NCBI RefSeq assembly: GCF_030232265.1 | Contig: NZ_JASPJK010000005.1 | Location: 1 to 64,000 of the forward strand | Source: Corynebacterium sp. MSK041 | Lineage (GTDB): Bacteria; Actinomycetota; Actinomycetes; Mycobacteriales; Mycobacteriaceae | DNA length: 64,000 bases | Reading direction: 5' to 3' | The notes under the pieces: model-generated | What the model was told of the DNA's origin: nothing | The model's database searches: none | Seen by the model: the letters and a program-made list of their open reading frames with translations, nothing else | Shown here: positions 26,875 through 38,812 of the stretch, one piece after another | Numbering within the stretch: the stretch's first letter is position 1 | Layout: every line of letters begins with the position of its first letter | Made by a program: the position numbers and the translations under genes

Positions 26875-28149
26875 ATGACCTCCCATTTGTGGCCCGCCCC
26901 GTTCCACCCTGATCCGTTCGTGCACACCCAGGTTGTGCCCGGCTCCAAGTCGATGACCAACCGCGCGTATGTGCTCGCCGCGTTGGCGCACCGCCAGTCC
27001 ACGATCATCGGGGCACTCCACTCGCGCGACACGGACCTCATGCGCGCCGCCCTGTCCAACATGGGCGTCGTCTTCACGGAAGAGGCCGAGCGCATCACCG
27101 TCACACCCGGTGAATTGGTGGGTGCCACTGTGGATTGCGGATTAGCTGGCACCGTCATGCGGTTCGTGCCCGCTGCCGCTGCGTTTGCTCAAGGCCCCGT
27201 GCTTATCGACGGCGACGCTCAAGCCCGCTCCCGCCCCCTCACCACCGTCCTCGACGCCCTGCGCCACCTGGGTGTTTCTGTGGACGGCAATTCCCTACCG
27301 TTCACCGTCAACGGAACTGGCAGCGCCCCTGGCGGACGCGTGGAAATTGATGCGAGCTCCAGCTCCCAATTCGTCTCCGCCCTCCTCCTCGCCGGCGCAC
27401 GCTTTGACCGTGGTCTGACCGTGGTTCACACCGGTGGTCGCCTGCCCTCCATGCCCCACATTGAGATGACCGTGGACATGATCCGTGAGGCCGGTGTCAG
27501 GGTTGATGTCAAACAAAACGAATGGACCGTTCACCCGGGCCCCATTAGCGGCAAAATCTGGGTCATCGAGCCAGACCTGTCCAACGCCACCCCCTTCCTC
27601 GCGGCCGCAGCCGTCACCGGTGGCTCAGTGAGCATCCCCTACTGGCCACAGAAAACTACCCAGGCCGGTGACGTCATCCGCCTCATCCTCGAACGCATGG
27701 GCTGCGAGGTCGAACTCATCGCCGATGGCCCCTCCTACACGCTGACCGTCACGGGGCCACCGCGTGGCCAGCTGCAGGGCATCACCCTGGACATGAGTGA
27801 CATCGGGGAGCTAACGCCAACGGTGGCGGCGTTGGCAACGCAGGCGACACAGACAAGCATGCTCACCGGTATCTCCCACCTGCGTGGGCACGAGACCGAC
27901 CGCCTCGCCGCGCTGAGCCAAGAGATCAACAAACTGGGCGGTAAGTGCGAGGAGCTTCCGGACGGCCTCCGCATCACCCCCGCTCCCCTCCACGGCGGCG
28001 TATGGCACTCCTACGCCGATCACCGCATGGCCACCGCCGGTGCGATTATCGGCCTGACCACCGAGGACGTGGTTGTCGAAGATATTGAGACCACCTCAAA
28101 AACCCTCCCCGGTTTCGCCGACATGTGGACAGGCATGGTTAATGGCTAA
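26875..28149 (+). CDS. aroA: 3-phosphoshikimate 1-carboxyvinyltransferase (EPSP synthase)
   Basis: 424 residues. Sixth step of the shikimate pathway: PEP + shikimate-3-phosphate gives EPSP. The N-terminal substrate motif [16 protein letters not shown] and the [13 protein letters not shown] loop (which binds PEP) are present. TATGCT plus seven bases precedes ATG 26875 (leaderless); the open frame starts 12 bases earlier. The stop overlaps the rsgA start by eight bases. Confidence 0.96.
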   Translation: MTSHLWPAPFHPDPFVHTQVVPGSKSMTNRAYVLAALAHRQSTIIGALHSRDTDLMRAALSNMGVVFTEEAERITVTPGELVGATVDCGLAGTVMRFVPAAAAFAQGPVLIDGDAQARSRPLTTVLDALRHLGVSVDGNSLPFTVNGTGSAPGGRVEIDASSSSQFVSALLLAGARFDRGLTVVHTGGRLPSMPHIEMTVDMIREAGVRVDVKQNEWTVHPGPISGKIWVIEPDLSNATPFLAAAAVTGGSVSIPYWPQKTTQAGDVIRLILERMGCEVELIADGPSYTLTVTGPPRGQLQGITLDMSDIGELTPTVAALATQATQTSMLTGISHLRGHETDRLAALSQEINKLGGKCEELPDGLRITPAPLHGGVWHSYADHRMATAGAIIGLTTEDVVVEDIETTSKTLPGFADMWTGMVNG

Positions 28150-29206
28150 ACGCGCAGGCAGGGATTTCTCCAGCTACGACGAATCCGACGTCAAAGTCCG
28201 CCCCGGCAAAGGCTCCCGGCCCCGCACTAAGGACCGGCCCAAACACGCTAACGCCGTCGTCGGCCTGGTAATCACCAAAGACCGCGGCCGGTGGGGCGTC
28301 GTGCTGGAAGACGGCACCCGTGTGGTGTGCATGCGTGCCCGCGAGTTGGGCCGCACCTCCATCGAAGTCGGCGACCGCGTCCGCGTGGTGGGTGACACCA
28401 GCGGGCGCAAAGACACCCTCGCCCGCATCGTCGGCCGCGAAGACCGCACTTCCGAACTGCGCCGTACTGCCGATGACACGGACCCCTATGAGCGCATCGT
28501 TGTCGCCAACGCCGACATCCTCCTCATCGTCTGCGCAGTGGCCGACCCACCTCCGCGCACCGGGTTCGTCGAACGCGCCCTCATCGCCGCCTTCGTCGGC
28601 GGCGTCACCCCTGTGGTGTGCCTGACTAAATCCGACCTCGGCGACCCCGGCGCCTTCGAACAGGAACTCGTCGACCTCGACGTGGATGTCCTCCACACCG
28701 GCATCGCAGACGACCTCGACCCCTTGTTGGGCCGCATCACCGGCCAACTGTCCGCCGTCATCGGCCACTCCGGCGTAGGCAAATCAACCCTGGTCAACCG
28801 TCTTGTCCCGTCCGCCAACCGCGAGACCGGCGAAGTCTCCGGCGTAGGCAAGGGCCGCCACACCTCGACCCAGTCTGTGGCCCTGGAGCTGCCGGGTAAG
28901 AGTTCTGGCGCTGGTTCTGGTTCAGGGCCCGAGCACCCCGGCTGGATCATCGACACCCCTGGTATCCGCTCCTTCGGCCTCGCCCACGTCTCCCCCAACG
29001 ACGTGCTCGATCCCTTCCCCGAACTCGCCGAAGCCGCCGAGAACTGCCCCCGCGGCTGCACCCACGCCGGCCCACCTGCAGATCCGGAGTGCGCCTGGGA
29101 CGACCTCACCGCCCGCGATGGCCAGGACTCCGTGATCGGCCGCCGTGTTCAGGCTGTCCGCCATCTACTTGAGGCGCTCCGTATCAACGAGACCACCTAC
29201 GACTAG
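28142..29206 (+). CDS. rsgA: Ribosome small-subunit-dependent GTPase RsgA
   Basis: 354 residues. An OB-like N-terminal region (about 35-105) precedes the circularly permuted GTPase: G4 (LTKSDL) comes first, then G1 (GHSGVGKST) and G3 ([10 protein letters not shown]). The zinc knuckle (NCPRGCTH, then a further Cys) follows. It assists 30S maturation. The start lies inside aroA; translational coupling is likely. Counterpart of Rv3228, also beside aroA. Confidence 0.95.
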   Translation: MAKRAGRDFSSYDESDVKVRPGKGSRPRTKDRPKHANAVVGLVITKDRGRWGVVLEDGTRVVCMRARELGRTSIEVGDRVRVVGDTSGRKDTLARIVGREDRTSELRRTADDTDPYERIVVANADILLIVCAVADPPPRTGFVERALIAAFVGGVTPVVCLTKSDLGDPGAFEQELVDLDVDVLHTGIADDLDPLLGRITGQLSAVIGHSGVGKSTLVNRLVPSANRETGEVSGVGKGRHTSTQSVALELPGKSSGAGSGSGPEHPGWIIDTPGIRSFGLAHVSPNDVLDPFPELAEAAENCPRGCTHAGPPADPECAWDDLTARDGQDSVIGRRVQAVRHLLEALRINETTYD

Positions 29207-29436
29207 AGCCCCTCACCGGCCCCAGGCCCCCACCGGTCCCGAGCCCCTCACGCGACTAACCGCGTGTAAAACTTTACATTGTAGCGGTAACTATCAAGTG
29301 GCATAAATCCACTACCAGGGGTTTTAGAAACTCCCCATTTTAGCGATGCATCCGTTTACACACGCCCAACCATGAAAGGTCCGGAAAGACCCAAAACGGG
29401 CCCCACCCAGGCCAAAGCCAGACCCAAACCCGGCTT
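29207..29436. other. Gene-free region between rsgA and the DUF6912 gene
   Basis: Convergent 3' ends. Contains short hairpins, the clearest being GGGG..CCCC at 29318-29336 followed by ATTTT, which may end rsgA transcription. A 35-codon ATG frame from 29372 has no ribosome-binding site and runs antisense into the next gene, so it is not called. Confidence 0.5.
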
Positions 29437-29931
29437 CTACATCAACTCCACCAGGAACGGCAGCTCGGTCGGGTCATAGAACGCCATGTAGTTGTCCTGG
29501 GCATCACCGACAGCGAGTTCGGCGTCTTCGTCGCCGAGGTCGGCGGCGTCGATAAGCTCGACGGCACGGCGGGTGGCGGGCTCAGCTTCTTCGATGTCGA
29601 TGTGAATGGCGGCCACATCCTCAAGCGCGATGGGGCCTGAGACTTTGACCACGGATTCGCCCATGTCAGGGTGCTCCACGGCCTCCACATCCGCTGAGAT
29701 GACCACCCGGCGGTGGGGATAGTCGGGTTCGTCGCCGATGGCGAGGAGGCGGAGAGAGGCCAAGGCTGCGTCATCAAACGCGATGAGCTCAATTTCTTCC
29801 TGGTCCCCGGAGGTGAAAAATTCGACGAGGGCGGGCGTGGCGGCGAAGCCCCAGCCACTGCGGGCGTGGATTTGCCCGTCGGCGTTGAGTTCCTTGAGCA
29901 TGGCGTATGTCGCCGGAACGTACACGCGCAT
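29437..29931 (-). CDS. DUF6912 family protein
   Basis: 164 residues, acidic, soluble, beginning MRVYVPATYAML. It resembles an actinobacterial family of unknown function found in this neighbourhood (Rv3231c-like). Its start overlaps the stop of the HAD gene by one base, indicating a two-gene operon. Confidence 0.65.
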   Translation of the reverse strand: MRVYVPATYAMLKELNADGQIHARSGWGFAATPALVEFFTSGDQEEIELIAFDDAALASLRLLAIGDEPDYPHRRVVISADVEAVEHPDMGESVVKVSGPIALEDVAAIHIDIEEAEPATRRAVELIDAADLGDEDAELAVGDAQDNYMAFYDPTELPFLVELM

Positions 29932-30341
29932 TAGAACTCGCCCTCGATGCCGAAGAGGGATTGGATTTCTACGACGGTGCGGTCAAACGCGGTATGCAGG
30001 ATGCCGATCATGCCGGATTCGACGGCACCGCGGACGTTGAGGATGTCGTCGTCGATCATGGTGCATTCGTTGAGGGGCACGCCGATGGCGTCGGCGGCGG
30101 CTTGGAATGCGGCGGTTTCGGGTTTTTCGGCCCCCACTTCGCCGGAGAGTACGACGGCGTCGACGTGGCCGCGGAATTCCCACTCGCGGATGGGGTCAGC
30201 TTCGTCGCCGCCGGGGACGTTGGAGAGGATGCCGGTGGCAATCCCAGCCGCGCGCACGGCGGCGAGGAGTTCTTGCCAGCGGCGTGCGTCTTCAGCGTCG
30301 CCGTCGAGCACACCCGCGTAGTCCAGAATCAAGCCTTGCAT
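29931..30341 (-). CDS. Small HAD-family hydrolase
   Basis: 136 residues, short for the family and apparently lacking a large cap domain. HAD motifs in order: LDYAGVLDGD (motif I), SNVPGG (motif II), the Lys in GAEKPE (motif III), and MIDDD (motif IV). Motif I has Ala-Gly in place of the second Asp position of typical phosphatases, so activity is uncertain. Start ATG 30341 has GGAGG eight bases upstream; longer in-frame starts lack this. Confidence 0.78.
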   Translation of the reverse strand: MQGLILDYAGVLDGDAEDARRWQELLAAVRAAGIATGILSNVPGGDEADPIREWEFRGHVDAVVLSGEVGAEKPETAAFQAAADAIGVPLNECTMIDDDILNVRGAVESGMIGILHTAFDRTVVEIQSLFGIEGEF

Positions 30342-30474
30342 CTTCATTTCCTCCAGCATTTTTGCTTTTCGACGTTCATTTCCCAGCCAATCCGGCCCAG
30401 TCCTGGCACAATGATACCTAGCCATTGACCCGCCTGCCTTGAGGAAAACGTTCTGCTTTCCAAGGAGGCAATAA

Positions 30475-30909
30475 GTGTACTATCCCGTTCCCGGCCATTC
30501 GCACCTCAAAGTCCTGGTGCCAGATGTTCCAAAGCCGGTTGATTCGCGCCCGCTGGGGCGCTCCCCAGGCCGTTTATCCCAGGCCGCCTTGTCCGGGAAG
30601 ATTGGTGGTCCGGCGCCCGATCCTTCTGAGCTTGCCGCGGTGTCCCCGCTGGTACGGGTGGCGTTGGATGCAGCTTTTGGTATCCGCGATATCCGCACCT
30701 TGCAGAAGCGCAGCTTCAGTTATGGTGTGCGGGCGCATGTGCGGGCACGGCGCCGGACCGGGGCACCACCGACGGGGGCGGTGCGCGTGTTGAGTGCGCA
30801 TGCCCGTGGTGAGGGCGAGTACCACGGCACCGCAACCTCAGAGGGACGCAACTATGCGTGGGTGGCACGCATGAAGGACGGCCGGTTGCACGCTTTTCGG
30901 GTGCTCTAG
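30475..30909 (+). CDS. Rv3235-like protein
   Basis: 144 residues, GTG start with AAGGAGG upstream. Basic; its C-terminal part (AWVARMKDGRLHAFRVL) resembles the conserved end of the actinobacterial Rv3235 family that sits beside secA. Function unknown; some family members are grouped with accessory Sec factors, but nothing in this sequence proves it. Confidence 0.75.
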   Translation: MYYPVPGHSHLKVLVPDVPKPVDSRPLGRSPGRLSQAALSGKIGGPAPDPSELAAVSPLVRVALDAAFGIRDIRTLQKRSFSYGVRAHVRARRRTGAPPTGAVRVLSAHARGEGEYHGTATSEGRNYAWVARMKDGRLHAFRVL

Positions 30910-30939
30910 CACCCGCAATCGGGCGCTAGAGGGTGCTAG
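30906..30939. terminator. Possible terminator after the Rv3235-like gene
   Basis: 9-bp inverted repeat CTAGCACCC / GGGTGCTAG with a 16-nt loop, starting at the stop codon, and followed by further GCTAG-containing repeats. No clear T-run, so function is uncertain. Confidence 0.4.
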
Positions 30940-30969
30940 GGGGCGCTAGGAAGTGGATGAGGCGGAGGG

Positions 30970-33531
<2,562 letters not shown>

Positions 33532-33676
33532 GTGGTGCTTCCTTCTGTAGCGGTGCGTGAGTTACTTTCCGCGAGCACAAGGCCCGCTATTCAAACCGCT
33601 ATTCTACGCACATACAGCTTCGGCCCTACTTCCGGGGACCTTGGAGGATGGTGGGAGCCTCGTCCGAGACGAGAAA

Positions 33677-33709
33677 TCCCGCCCACCGGCAACAAACCAG
33701 TGGGCGGGA
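33677..33709 (-). terminator. Terminator after hpf
   Basis: 10-bp stem TCCCGCCCAC/GTGGGCGGGA with a short loop, 22 nt past the hpf stop, followed by ATTTCTC on the minus strand. Confidence 0.8.
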
Positions 33710-33730
33710 GATGCGACTCAAAACGCAGGT

Positions 33731-34405
33731 TTACTCTGCATCCTCCGGCACGAGGGTGATCAGGCCGTAGTCATATGCGTGACGGCGATACACCACCGAC
33801 GGACGGTTCGTCTCAGAGTTGATGAACAGGTAGAAATCGTGGCCTACCAGCTCCATCTCGGACAGAGCATCGTCGACGGTCATCGGGGTTGCCGGGTGCT
33901 CCTTGGTACGCACAACGTGGCCTGGCACGTGATCCTCAACGGTGTCTGCGTACGGATCAGCCGGTGCTTCCTCAGCCTTCGCGCGTGCCTGTGCGGCTTC
34001 TGCAGCGAGCTCTGCTGCGATCTCACCAGTGGACTTCGGCTTACGGTGGCCGCCCATGGAGATCTCGCGGCGGACCTTCACCTTGCGCAGGGAGCGCTCC
34101 ATCTTGCCAACGGCGGACTCCAGTGCGGCATAGAAGCTGTCTTCCTTCGCCTCAGCGCGGGCGAGGTGGCCCTTGCCGGTTGCGGTGATCTGGATGCGGT
34201 TAGCCTGCGCTTCGCGGCGCGGGTTCGGCTCGTGCTGCAGCTCAACGTGGAAGAAAGTCAACGTCGGGTCGAGCTTCTCAATCTTGGCCAGCTTGCCATT
34301 GACCCGTTCCTGGAAGTGCTCCGGAACCTCAACGTTGCGGCCGGTGATGGTCACCTGTGCTGAGGGGCTCAGGACGTCTTGGGGGCGGTCGTCTGCAGAG
34401 GTCAT
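33731..34405 (-). CDS. hpf: Long-form ribosome hibernation promoting factor
   Basis: 224 residues: N-terminal S30AE ribosome-binding domain (about 15-115), a basic then Ala-rich linker, and the C-terminal dimerisation domain (EMELVGHDFYLFINSETN, then a VVYRRHAYDYGLI strand). Long HPF dimerises 70S ribosomes into 100S particles in stationary phase. ATG 34405 has AAGGAGG. Both a TATAAT box (34470-34475, minus) and a GGAACC...GTT pair (34435-34462) lie upstream, so dual housekeeping and stress promoters are possible. Confidence 0.95.
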   Translation of the reverse strand: MTSADDRPQDVLSPSAQVTITGRNVEVPEHFQERVNGKLAKIEKLDPTLTFFHVELQHEPNPRREAQANRIQITATGKGHLARAEAKEDSFYAALESAVGKMERSLRKVKVRREISMGGHRKPKSTGEIAAELAAEAAQARAKAEEAPADPYADTVEDHVPGHVVRTKEHPATPMTVDDALSEMELVGHDFYLFINSETNRPSVVYRRHAYDYGLITLVPEDAE

Positions 34406-34434
34406 CTGCTTCCTCCTTGCATTCAGTGCCCGCG

Positions 34435-34475
34435 AACTGACGGCGGGCTAGGGAACGGTTCCACTAAGAATTATA
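34435..34475 (-). promoter_or_regulatory. hpf promoter region: TATAAT box and possible SigH-type promoter
   Basis: TATAAT on the minus strand at 34475-34470, with a weak -35. Downstream of it is GGAACC (34462-34457) with GTT about 19-20 bp further (34437-34435), resembling the SigH pattern GGAA-N-GTT; the base before GTT is A rather than C/T. Confidence 0.4.
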
Positions 34476-34515
34476 CCGGTGTCGTTTCGGCTTCTGCTAC
34501 GAGTTCGCCCCTGGC

Positions 34516-35142
34516 TTACGCCGCCGCGAGAACCACGCACGCCACGGGGTTTCCGCCATGCACAAGAAGCTTTTCGACGCTCGCCTGCAACGTCGCCCCC
34601 GTCGTCACCACATCATCCACCACGATGAGTGGGCCATGGGGAACAGCGCTGATCTGAACATTGCCGGTGAGGTTGCGGCGGCGGGCGGATTCGTCGAGGG
34701 AGGCTTGGTCCGGGGTGGCGTCGATAAGCGAAAAGACGTCGTGTGTGGGGTGCCCGCTGGCGTGGCACACAGCTGAGACAGGATCGCCTCCGCGTGCACG
34801 TGCTGCGCTGGGGCGTGTGGGTGCGGGGATGAGATGCGCGCCTGGGGTGATCTCGCCGCGTGCCTCCAAGTAGTCGAGCGCGGCAGCGAGGACTGCGCCG
34901 ATGTGACGGCGGACGGCGAGGTTCTTTTTCTCCTTCATTGCCAAGATGACCCCGCGGTGCGGCGCGTCGTAGGGGCCGAGTGCGAAGACCGGCACGTGCA
35001 CGGACAAGTTTGGGGTGTGCTGAAAAGGTGGCGTGGCCAGGCCCTTCTTGCACGTGGAACATAGCAGATAACCCGGCGCGCCACAGCCTGCGCACGCGCG
35101 CGGGAGGAGGAGCTCCCCGAGTTGGTGTGCGAGACCTGTCAT
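34516..35142 (-). CDS. ComF family protein
   Basis: 208 residues. Four N-terminal cysteines (17, 20, 28, 31) form the zinc finger typical of ComF, and the C-terminal phosphoribosyltransferase-like domain carries the PRPP loop VVDDVVTTGAT (about 173-183). ComF proteins take part in DNA uptake and replication-associated processes in other bacteria; the role here is unproven. It begins 19 bases after lpqB, inside the leftward mtrA-mtrB-lpqB run. Confidence 0.9.
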   Translation of the reverse strand: MTGLAHQLGELLLPRACAGCGAPGYLLCSTCKKGLATPPFQHTPNLSVHVPVFALGPYDAPHRGVILAMKEKKNLAVRRHIGAVLAAALDYLEARGEITPGAHLIPAPTRPSAARARGGDPVSAVCHASGHPTHDVFSLIDATPDQASLDESARRRNLTGNVQISAVPHGPLIVVDDVVTTGATLQASVEKLLVHGGNPVACVVLAAA

Positions 35143-35161
35143 GAGCCTGTTATTCCGGACA

Positions 35162-36952
35162 CTACGGCTTAGGCAGGACGGGAGCCGCGCGCACGCCTTG
35201 CAGGCCGGGGACCTCGCGCCAGTTTAGCGAATCGCGGGTGGAGGTGGGCATGCGCATGATCACCTTGGAATCGGTGATGTACATCATCGAGCTATTCGCG
35301 CCGACGGCGACGACGGGGCCACCGATATTGCCCGACGGCAACGTGGTGGTGGAAAAACCGTCCTGGTCCACGCGAACGATCGGCGACTGGCGGTTGGAGG
35401 TACCCACGAGGAGCGAGCCGTCCGGCTGCCAATCCGCGGAAACCGCCGAGCCATCCAAGTCGGCGGCGTACTTCACGGTGTTGACGATGGCGCGTTTGCC
35501 ATCCTCCTGGCGCTCCACCACACCGACCACGAGGTGTCCGTCAATCACCATGGCCACGCGTGCACCTGTGTGGGACAGGCGCAGCACGGTGATCTCCCCG
35601 GTGGCGTCGCGGTCTTCCCCATCGGCGTCTTGCGCGTTCGCGGGGATGAGTCCATCGGGCAACGTGAGGGCAACGTCACTGACCACCACGTCCCCGGTTG
35701 CAGCAGAACGCACAGCACGCACGACACGCTTGCCGTCTTCTACCACCCAGGCGCCACTGTGATCCGGCTCCAAACTCGGACGGGTGAGACTGCCGGCTAC
35801 GAGCACCTCTTGCGAATTTCCACCCACGCTGCCCACCACGAGGGACTGATGCTGATCATCCACGTTCACAGCCGCGGCGTAGAGGCCATCATCCCCGATA
35901 TCAATCTGGGAGATGTTGCCCAAAGAATTCAGGCCAGAAACCTGCTCCACCTTGGCTGGCGCCACGCTATCTAGATCCGTGACGGCAGAGACAGTTCCGT
36001 TGGACAAGGTGTACAAATCCGGCCCGGCTTCGGCGATGGGCACCGGGTTCAGGTTCTCAAAATCATCGGTGCTGATGTCAAAGCTATCCCCGATAAGACC
36101 TGCCCCATCGGCGGAGACGGAATAGGGCCCAACTTCCCCAGCGCCCTGCAGCGTCCAGGCGACCTGCGCGGCGAAGCGGGCGCGGGTTTGTTCATCCGCA
36201 CCAGCCAGGCCGGTGAATTGGTAGACCCCGTCCTTCATACCGGTGTAGGCCACCGTGGGGGAATCCTCCGGCAGCGCCGGAGTAAGAGCGGGTGCGATGC
36301 GCTCAGAAGGACCTGAGACAAGCATGGACAGCAGTGTCGAACCAATGGAGTTCACGCGGGAGTACACCCAACGGCGGTCCGCGACAAGACGCTGGCCTGT
36401 GCTGTCGTAGAAGTACAAATTGCGTGGCTCGTAATGGTTGCGCAGATCCGTACGATCCACCACCACATCATTGGGCAGGTTAGACACGCGCCACTGGCCG
36501 TCTTCCTGGGTGAGCTCCATCGTGGCCTCATAACCGCGATGCGCCGGGGTGAAAGCGCCACCCGGCTGAAGTGTGCCAATGATCCGGCCGGTGACCACAT
36601 ACGCGCGGGTATTCGGCTCCGCGGTGGCACGCGAGGTCATCTCAAACGTATCCAACACAATCGTGGACTCACTGGGCTTCCACTCCTTGCCCATCTCCTG
36701 GGTCAAGTACTTGCGCGCCACCTCAAAATTGCCCGTGGGGTTGGCTGAAGCCGCGAAGAACTCGCGCAACAACAAGTCCGGCTCCATGCCATCTGGCGGG
36801 GCTTGCTCCAACACCGTGTCCTGGCGCTGCTCAAACGTGCTCAAAGCATGCGGTTCTGTGCTGGTAGGCAAGGTGGCGCACCCAGCAGCAAAAAACAGCA
36901 CCGGTGCAGTGACCACTGCGACAACCGTGGTGCGGAAGTTCAAGGCTCGCAT
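35162..36952 (-). CDS. lpqB: Lipoprotein LpqB (MtrAB accessory)
   Basis: 596 residues. Signal peptide with lipobox FAAGC (Cys25 region), then a GerMN-like domain (about 50-290) and a C-terminal beta-propeller-like region. In mycobacteria LpqB binds the extracytoplasmic part of MtrB and modulates it. ATG 36952 has GGGGGAGG upstream, a sequence repeated because the mtrB/lpqB junction is duplicated; a hybrid 63-codon ORF lies between mtrB and this gene. Confidence 0.94.
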   Translation of the reverse strand: MRALNFRTTVVAVVTAPVLFFAAGCATLPTSTEPHALSTFEQRQDTVLEQAPPDGMEPDLLLREFFAASANPTGNFEVARKYLTQEMGKEWKPSESTIVLDTFEMTSRATAEPNTRAYVVTGRIIGTLQPGGAFTPAHRGYEATMELTQEDGQWRVSNLPNDVVVDRTDLRNHYEPRNLYFYDSTGQRLVADRRWVYSRVNSIGSTLLSMLVSGPSERIAPALTPALPEDSPTVAYTGMKDGVYQFTGLAGADEQTRARFAAQVAWTLQGAGEVGPYSVSADGAGLIGDSFDISTDDFENLNPVPIAEAGPDLYTLSNGTVSAVTDLDSVAPAKVEQVSGLNSLGNISQIDIGDDGLYAAAVNVDDQHQSLVVGSVGGNSQEVLVAGSLTRPSLEPDHSGAWVVEDGKRVVRAVRSAATGDVVVSDVALTLPDGLIPANAQDADGEDRDATGEITVLRLSHTGARVAMVIDGHLVVGVVERQEDGKRAIVNTVKYAADLDGSAVSADWQPDGSLLVGTSNRQSPIVRVDQDGFSTTTLPSGNIGGPVVAVGANSSMMYITDSKVIMRMPTSTRDSLNWREVPGLQGVRAAPVLPKP

Positions 36953-37103
36953 TTATGCCTCCCCCTTCACAGTTTTCTCTGTATTCTCTGCCGTTTTCGC
37001 GCCTGACTTTGCATTGAGGTTTGCTCCAAGGGCCGGCGGCGCGCCCGCGGGTACCCCTGTCGGCGATCCTATGACAAAACCTGAATTCGCCTCTGGCACA
37101 GCG
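36919..37103. repeat. Tandem duplication of the mtrB/lpqB junction, copy A
   Basis: About 185 bp covering the first codons of lpqB and the end of the hybrid ORF. Matches copy B in order, with GCGAC, GTGGTGCG, ATGCCTCCCCCTT and GCCTCTGGCAC identical, but longer by internal indels. Confidence 0.85.
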
Positions 37104-37144
37104 GCCACGGCGACACACGTGGTGCGCAGGTTACCTCCTCGCAT
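36953..37144 (-). CDS. 63-codon hybrid ORF created by tandem duplication (lpqB start + mtrB end)
   Basis: 63 residues. The first 15 (MRGGNLRTTCVAVAA) match the LpqB N-terminus, and the rest (AVPEANSGFVIGSPTGVPAG onward, ending KGEA) match the C-terminal tail of MtrB. It begins one base after the mtrB stop with GGGGGAGG upstream, and ends one base before lpqB, so it is positioned to be translated. It has no complete domain; it may be only a by-product of the duplication, or a small envelope peptide (the N-terminal signal is partial). Confidence 0.55.
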   Translation of the reverse strand: MRGGNLRTTCVAVAAVPEANSGFVIGSPTGVPAGAPPALGANLNAKSGAKTAENTEKTVKGEA

Positions 37145-37265
37145 TCATGCCTCCCCCTTTTCTGCTGTTGTCGCGCCGGGTCCTGAATTCAGGTTTGTCT
37201 CTAGGCTCGCGGGAACCTTTGTCGGCGCCCCCATGTCCAAACCTGATTTCGCCTCTGGCACCGCG
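37110..37265. repeat. Tandem duplication of the mtrB/lpqB junction, copy B
   Basis: About 156 bp covering the end of mtrB and the first codons of the hybrid ORF. Diverged but clearly collinear with copy A (spacing about 190 bp at one end, about 160 bp at the other). Holds the palindrome CCTGAATTCAGG (37182-37193). Confidence 0.85.
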
Positions 37266-38746
37266 TTTGGCTCCTGAACTTGCAGAGCTACGGGCTCGTG
37301 GGTGAAGCCGGCCTCGGGGTCGCGCGGCAGGATGAGGCGGAACTGGGAGCCAACGCCTGGGGTGCCGGTGGCATCCAGGATGCCGTTGTGCAGCTGGGCG
37401 TCTTCGCGCGAGATGGCCAGCCCCAGGCCGGTTCCACCGGAGTGGCGCTTGCGGGAGGAATCCGCGCGCCAGAAGCGGTTGAACACCAGCTCTTCCTGGC
37501 CTGGTTTCAGGCCCACACCACCATCGGTGACGGTGATGGCCACGGCGTCTTCTCCCTCCACCAGAGCAAGGGTGACGGGGTTGCCTTCGGAGTGGTCGAT
37601 CGCATTGGCCAGCAGGTTGCGCACGATGCGCTCGATACGGCGCGGGTCCCCCACCATCGGCACCGAGTGGTCCGGCACATCAAATTCAACGGCCACATCG
37701 AGTTCTTCCGCCAAGTGGCTGGTTTGCGCCCAGGCGGATTCGATGGGGCTGCGTGCGTCGATGTTGGTAGCGGAGAGTTCGGCCACGCCGGCGTCGTGCC
37801 GCGAAATTTCCAGCAGATCCGCAAGCAAGGCTTCGAAGCGATCCAACTCGCGGATCATCAACTGTGAGGCGCGGCGCGTATGGGGTTCCAGGCTGTCCTC
37901 ATCGTCCGCGATCATGTCGGCGGCCATACGCACGGTGGTCAGCGGGGTGCGTAGCTCGTGCGAAACATCGGAGGTGAACTGCCGCTGCAGGTCACCGTAT
38001 TCCTCCAGCTGGTTGATCTGGCTGGAGAGTTTGTCTGCCATGTCATTGAAAGACAGGGCCAGGCGTGCCATCTCGTCCTCACCTTCCACGGCCATGCGTT
38101 CACGCAGATGACCGGCGGCAAGGCGCTCCGCAATGCGGGAGGCGGAACGCACCGGGGCAACCAGCTGCTGGGACGAGATCCAAGCGATGCCCACCAGCAG
38201 CACAACCACCACCACACCGGCAGATGTAAGCAGACCACGCATGAGGGCCAAGGTTTGGCGCTCCGGTTCCATGTCCATGACCAGGTACAGCTGCAGGTCC
38301 GGGATGTCAGAATTGGTGGGTGTGCCGATGATGAGGGCGTTGAACGCCCGCCCCTCATGCTGCGTGGGCCAGAACTGGTATGCCACCTGGTCCTGGGAGA
38401 CAAAGTCCACCAGGCGTTCTGGGATAGCAAAGTTCTCCGGTGAGGTCACCGTGCCCGCACTGGTGGGGGCCAGCAGCACGATCTCATAGGAGCCCGTTGC
38501 GGATTTGTCCTGTTGAGAGCGCTGCGCCAGGGCCGCACGCGCGGTGTTGAGGCGCCCTTGAATGGACGTTGTGGTGGTGGAGTTACTCAGCTGCTCTTCC
38601 ACTTGGGCGCGCACGCGGACGATGTCTGTCTCCGCGTTGGAGATCTTCAGATCCACCAAACGCTGGGTCACCACTGATGCTAAGGCGAGGCCCAGCACAC
38701 CCATGACAATCGTGGACACCAGCAAAATAGTGGCCACGAAGCGCAC
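37145..38746 (-). CDS. mtrB: Sensor histidine kinase MtrB
   Basis: 533 residues from GTG 38746. A membrane helix (about 5-27), an extracytoplasmic domain, a second helix (about 180-200), HAMP (about 200-255), the phospho-acceptor box SHELRTPL, and the ATP-binding DHp-CA motifs (N box NLLANAIDHS, G boxes DGGVGLKPG and GGTGLGLAISRED). It phosphorylates MtrA. The reading frame is open to 38812, and the upstream residues SWRTSLQ look family-like, so the real start may be a non-canonical ATC/CTG at 38812/38809. The C-terminal 40 residues after the kinase domain are part of the junction duplication. Confidence 0.94.
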   Translation of the reverse strand: MRFVATILLVSTIVMGVLGLALASVVTQRLVDLKISNAETDIVRVRAQVEEQLSNSTTTTSIQGRLNTARAALAQRSQQDKSATGSYEIVLLAPTSAGTVTSPENFAIPERLVDFVSQDQVAYQFWPTQHEGRAFNALIIGTPTNSDIPDLQLYLVMDMEPERQTLALMRGLLTSAGVVVVVLLVGIAWISSQQLVAPVRSASRIAERLAAGHLRERMAVEGEDEMARLALSFNDMADKLSSQINQLEEYGDLQRQFTSDVSHELRTPLTTVRMAADMIADDEDSLEPHTRRASQLMIRELDRFEALLADLLEISRHDAGVAELSATNIDARSPIESAWAQTSHLAEELDVAVEFDVPDHSVPMVGDPRRIERIVRNLLANAIDHSEGNPVTLALVEGEDAVAITVTDGGVGLKPGQEELVFNRFWRADSSRKRHSGGTGLGLAISREDAQLHNGILDATGTPGVGSQFRLILPRDPEAGFTHEPVALQVQEPNAVPEAKSGLDMGAPTKVPASLETNLNSGPGATTAEKGEA

Positions 38747-38812
38747 TTGGAGTGAGGTACGCCAACTATGGGCGAACCTCTCCCGCGTTGTGCTGAGGAA
38801 GTTAGCCAGGAT

